The notes under the pieces: model-generated
What the model was told of the DNA's origin: nothing
Databases searched by the model: none
Seen by the model: only the letters and a program-made list of their open reading frames with translations
Position numbers and translations under genes: made by a program
Part shown: piece by piece, positions 61,927 to 64,000 of the stretch
Numbering within the stretch: position 1 is the first letter of the stretch
How the letters are laid out: every line of letters begins with the position of its first letter
Assembly: GCF_000829195.1 (NCBI RefSeq)
Contig: NZ_AP013294.1
Location: 1,561,001-1,625,000 of the forward strand
Direction of reading: 5' to 3'
Source of the DNA: Bacillus sp. OxB-1
GTDB taxonomy: Bacteria > Bacillota > Bacilli > Bacillales_A > Planococcaceae
DNA: 64,000 nucleotides

Positions 61927-63438
61927 GTGAAAAAAGGTAGACATCTTTTGCTTGTGACATTGCTTACCGTACTTGCCCCCTTGTTTATGTATAGTGGCAC
62001 CGGATTTGCGGAGTCTGCGGATGTGCCGAATGAATGGCTCGTCAAGTATAAGGAATCGACCCGTTCTTTGGCAGCAACGGAGAAGCCGGTGACGGAATCC
62101 GTCGAAAGGATTGCCCCGCATGTGGAGCTGTTGACGTTTACCGAAGACATGAGCCGGGCGGAAATCCAAAAGGAATTGAAGAAGGATCCAATGATCGAGT
62201 ATGTCGAGCCGAACAGGGAAAGACGATTGATGGCAACTGTGAATGATCCATATTACAGCCAGCAGTGGTGGATTCCGCATGTGAAAGCGGATATCCTCTG
62301 GACTCAGGCGTCGAAGCAGCAGAAGGACATGGTAGTGGCGGTGATCGACACGGGGGTTGATTCGGCCCATGAAGATTTGAAGAGCCGCATTGCGCCAGGT
62401 GGATATAATTTTTATTCCAACACGGCGGATGTCACGGATGAGAAAGGGCATGGCACGATGGTCGCGGGTATCATCGCCGCTCAATTGAATAATCGGAAAG
62501 GGATGGCGGGAACGGCTGGACCGTATCGGGTTTCGGTGCTCCCACTCAAAATTTTCAATCAGGACACAGCGAGTTTGTCGGATCTGATCCGGGCGATCGA
62601 TTATGCCATTACGCAAGACGTGGATATCATCAATATGAGTCTCGGGGGCAAGGAGTTCTCCCGATTGGAGAATGAAGCAATCCAGAGAGCCATTGATGCG
62701 GGGATTACAGTCGTAGCTGCAGCCGGGAATGACGCATTGGCCGGGAATCCGGTCATGTATCCCGCCGCGTATGATCATGTCATTTCGGTTGGCGCAGTGA
62801 ATTCCAAGAATGTGAAAGCGGACTTTTCCACGTATAACGAACAGGTGGATCTGGTAGCGCCTGGCCAGGGCATCCTATCCACTGCCCCGAATCTTAAGTA
62901 TAGCAAGGGGGACGGGACATCGTTTGCAGCCCCGATCGTGTCGGGGACGGTCGCGATGGTCAAAGGATTGTATCCTGAGTTGTCGCCTCATGAAATCGAG
63001 CAATTGTTCAGAAGATCAGCCACCGATTTAGGGATGCCGGGCTTTGATTCTTATTATGGGATGGGCGTGTTGGACGCCGGAAAGTTGTATGCGCAACTGG
63101 AGGAGTATGAAAAATCCGTGCTCCAATTCGGAGGCGATTTCCCGGCGATGCAAGTCAATGGCTCGAAAGTGTTCGCCGTGACGTTCAATCAAAAGCTGGC
63201 AGCCGATCAAGATTTTTCGCGAGCCATCAAAATTAATAGAAGGGCGGATGGTACGGAGCCGATCACTTCCTTCGCGGCAGTCATCAACCCCGCCAACCCG
63301 GCTCAGTTGTTGATCACCCCTGCGACGAAATGGGAACCCGGTGCCCATTATTTAACGATTACGACCGATGTCCGCAATCAAAATGGACAACCTTTGAAGA
63401 AAGAAGTTCATATGAAGTTTAATGTGGGTAATCGTTGA
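61927..63438 (+). CDS. Secreted subtilisin-like serine protease (S8)
   Basis: A 503-residue secreted protease. A signal peptide (LLLVTLLTVLAPLF core, ends near GFAESA) precedes an I9-type propeptide to about residue 100. The S8 catalytic domain has Asp in AVIDTGVDSAHEDL, His in GHGTMVAGIIA and Ser in GTSFAAPIVSG, so the triad is complete. A C-terminal Ig-like (SbsA/Big-type) domain holds SKVFAVTFNQKLAAD and ends HMKFNV. I prefer GTG 61927, with GAAGGGATGG at good spacing; TTG 61921 is closer to the site. It is probably wall-associated via its C-domain. Confidence 0.92.
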   Translation: MKKGRHLLLVTLLTVLAPLFMYSGTGFAESADVPNEWLVKYKESTRSLAATEKPVTESVERIAPHVELLTFTEDMSRAEIQKELKKDPMIEYVEPNRERRLMATVNDPYYSQQWWIPHVKADILWTQASKQQKDMVVAVIDTGVDSAHEDLKSRIAPGGYNFYSNTADVTDEKGHGTMVAGIIAAQLNNRKGMAGTAGPYRVSVLPLKIFNQDTASLSDLIRAIDYAITQDVDIINMSLGGKEFSRLENEAIQRAIDAGITVVAAAGNDALAGNPVMYPAAYDHVISVGAVNSKNVKADFSTYNEQVDLVAPGQGILSTAPNLKYSKGDGTSFAAPIVSGTVAMVKGLYPELSPHEIEQLFRRSATDLGMPGFDSYYGMGVLDAGKLYAQLEEYEKSVLQFGGDFPAMQVNGSKVFAVTFNQKLAADQDFSRAIKINRRADGTEPITSFAAVINPANPAQLLITPATKWEPGAHYLTITTDVRNQNGQPLKKEVHMKFNVGNR

Positions 63439-63450
63439 ACTGAAAGGAAC

Positions 63451-63490
63451 CATCTTCTGCCGATGTTCCGGCGGGAGATGTTTTTTTTTT
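63451..63490 (+). terminator. Terminator after the subtilase gene
   Basis: CATCTTCTGCCG pairs with CGGCGGGAGATG around a short loop, followed by ten T residues. Confidence 0.85.
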
Positions 63491-63625
63491 GAAAAGGCGC
63501 ATGCTTTTCCACCTTTTGTAGGAACGAAGGAGATTTTATTCCTACGGAGTGTTGTACAATCCTGTTTCTTTAGCATGTATACTGAAGAAAAGAATGAATA
63601 TTTTGTCGTAGAGGGGGGAGTTGGC

Positions 63626-64000
63626 ATGCACCCGATCTTGGAGAATATCAAACATTCGATGAAAGCGTACCAAATGACGTACCCGGAAGATGTCTGCCTT
63701 GTTCTCGGCGACCAGGAAGGAACGCTGATCGGCTATTTACCGGGTAAGCAAATTGACATCAAAGTGAAGGTCGGGGATAAAATTATAGAAAACACGGTGA
63801 CGATGCGATCCTTGCGGGAGGGGAAGCCACTGCGCGAAGAGAATGGTTCTAGCATTTTCGGGTTTCCTTATATTTCACTGGCGCAGCCGATTTTCGATGG
63901 ATCGGAAGTGATCGGTGTATTGAGTGCGCTTGTTTCGCATGAAAGGGTGGCTACACTTAGAGAAGGGGCTACTGATTTAGCGGCAGCCGTCCAACAGATG
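63626..64000 (+). CDS. Chemotaxis-like cytosolic sensor protein (5' part only)
   Basis: Translating to the window end gives 125 residues with no stop. The start is MHPILENIKHSMKAYQMTYPE, then VCLVLGDQEGTLIGYLPGKQIDIKVKVGD (a PAS/Cache-like sensor stretch; given here only by its landmarks LGDQEG and YLPGK), FGFPYISLAQPIFDG and finally LREGATDLAAAVQQM. This resembles short soluble methyl-accepting chemotaxis proteins of Bacilli, in which the signalling hairpin follows about here. ATG has GAGGGGGGAG upstream. The C-terminal MCP domain itself lies outside the window, so the call is provisional. Confidence 0.65.
   Translation, partial: MHPILENIKHSMKAYQMTYPEDVCLVLGDQEGTLIGYLPGKQIDIKVKVGDKIIENTVTMRSLREGKPLREENGSSIFGFPYISLAQPIFDGSEVIGVLSALVSHERVATLREGATDLAAAVQQM

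Overview
The window reads as chromosomal DNA of a low-to-mid GC Bacillota. The S-layer protein with SLH domains, strong AGGAGG-type ribosome binding sites, frequent TTG/GTG starts, YesN/LytS-type regulation and many lipoprotein importers suggest Bacillales, most likely a Planococcaceae relative such as Sporosarcina. That assignment is inference; no rRNA or tRNA gene is present to test it.

Layout. 1-13.3 kb: a family-5 peptide-binding lipoprotein, a comM-like AAA gene overlapping a REP-associated tyrosine transposase (RAYT) and bracketed by inverted 25-bp repeats, a LytS/YesN-type two-component system, a membrane protein, and a dppBCDF-type importer followed by a BPL_N-type amidotransferase-like protein and an acetamidase/formamidase. 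13.3-18.8 kb: a large hairpin, a candidate nucleotidyltransferase/XRE toxin-antitoxin pair behind a palindromic operator, a large S-layer protein and a 5'-truncated PP2C phosphatase. 18.8-24.3 kb: an accessory islet with a second RAYT, a Fic protein and a TOTE-type primase-helicase, framed by 75-77-bp REP doublets, then a zinc-ribbon membrane protein broken by an in-frame amber codon. 24.4-35.7 kb: a DUF1643-like protein, a solitary glycine-betaine binding protein, a TRAP-TAXI transporter with pheA, a BCCT transporter with a 48-residue companion, and a membrane-anchored trypsin-like protease. 35.9-45.2 kb: a second complete peptide importer with a divergent amidohydrolase, a DUF1028 protein and a PucR/CdaR-type regulator. 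45.5-52.7 kb: a NitT/TauT-type ABC importer, a HxlR regulator, a DUF4242 protein, an acyl-CoA-dehydrogenase-like flavoprotein and an FAD oxidoreductase whose 5' part is tandemly duplicated. 53.1-64 kb: a secreted Ig-like protein, a MITE-like hairpin, a long 21-nt-period array, an FMN glutamate-synthase-like protein, an alpha-hydroxy-acid oxidase, an NCS1 permease with a creatininase, purU, a subtilase and the start of a chemotaxis-like sensor.

The genes suggest a scavenger of organic nitrogen: two peptide/amide importers each sit beside amide-bond hydrolases, and there are compatible-solute, TRAP, NCS1 and sulfonate/nitrate-type uptake systems. The least explained elements are three unlinked intergenic arrays of one 21-nt repeat family (30942, 35221 and 54864), and two RAYT genes each lying among REP-like palindromes that resemble their own flanks. 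The Fic plus primase-helicase islet is the best candidate for a defence or conflict system.
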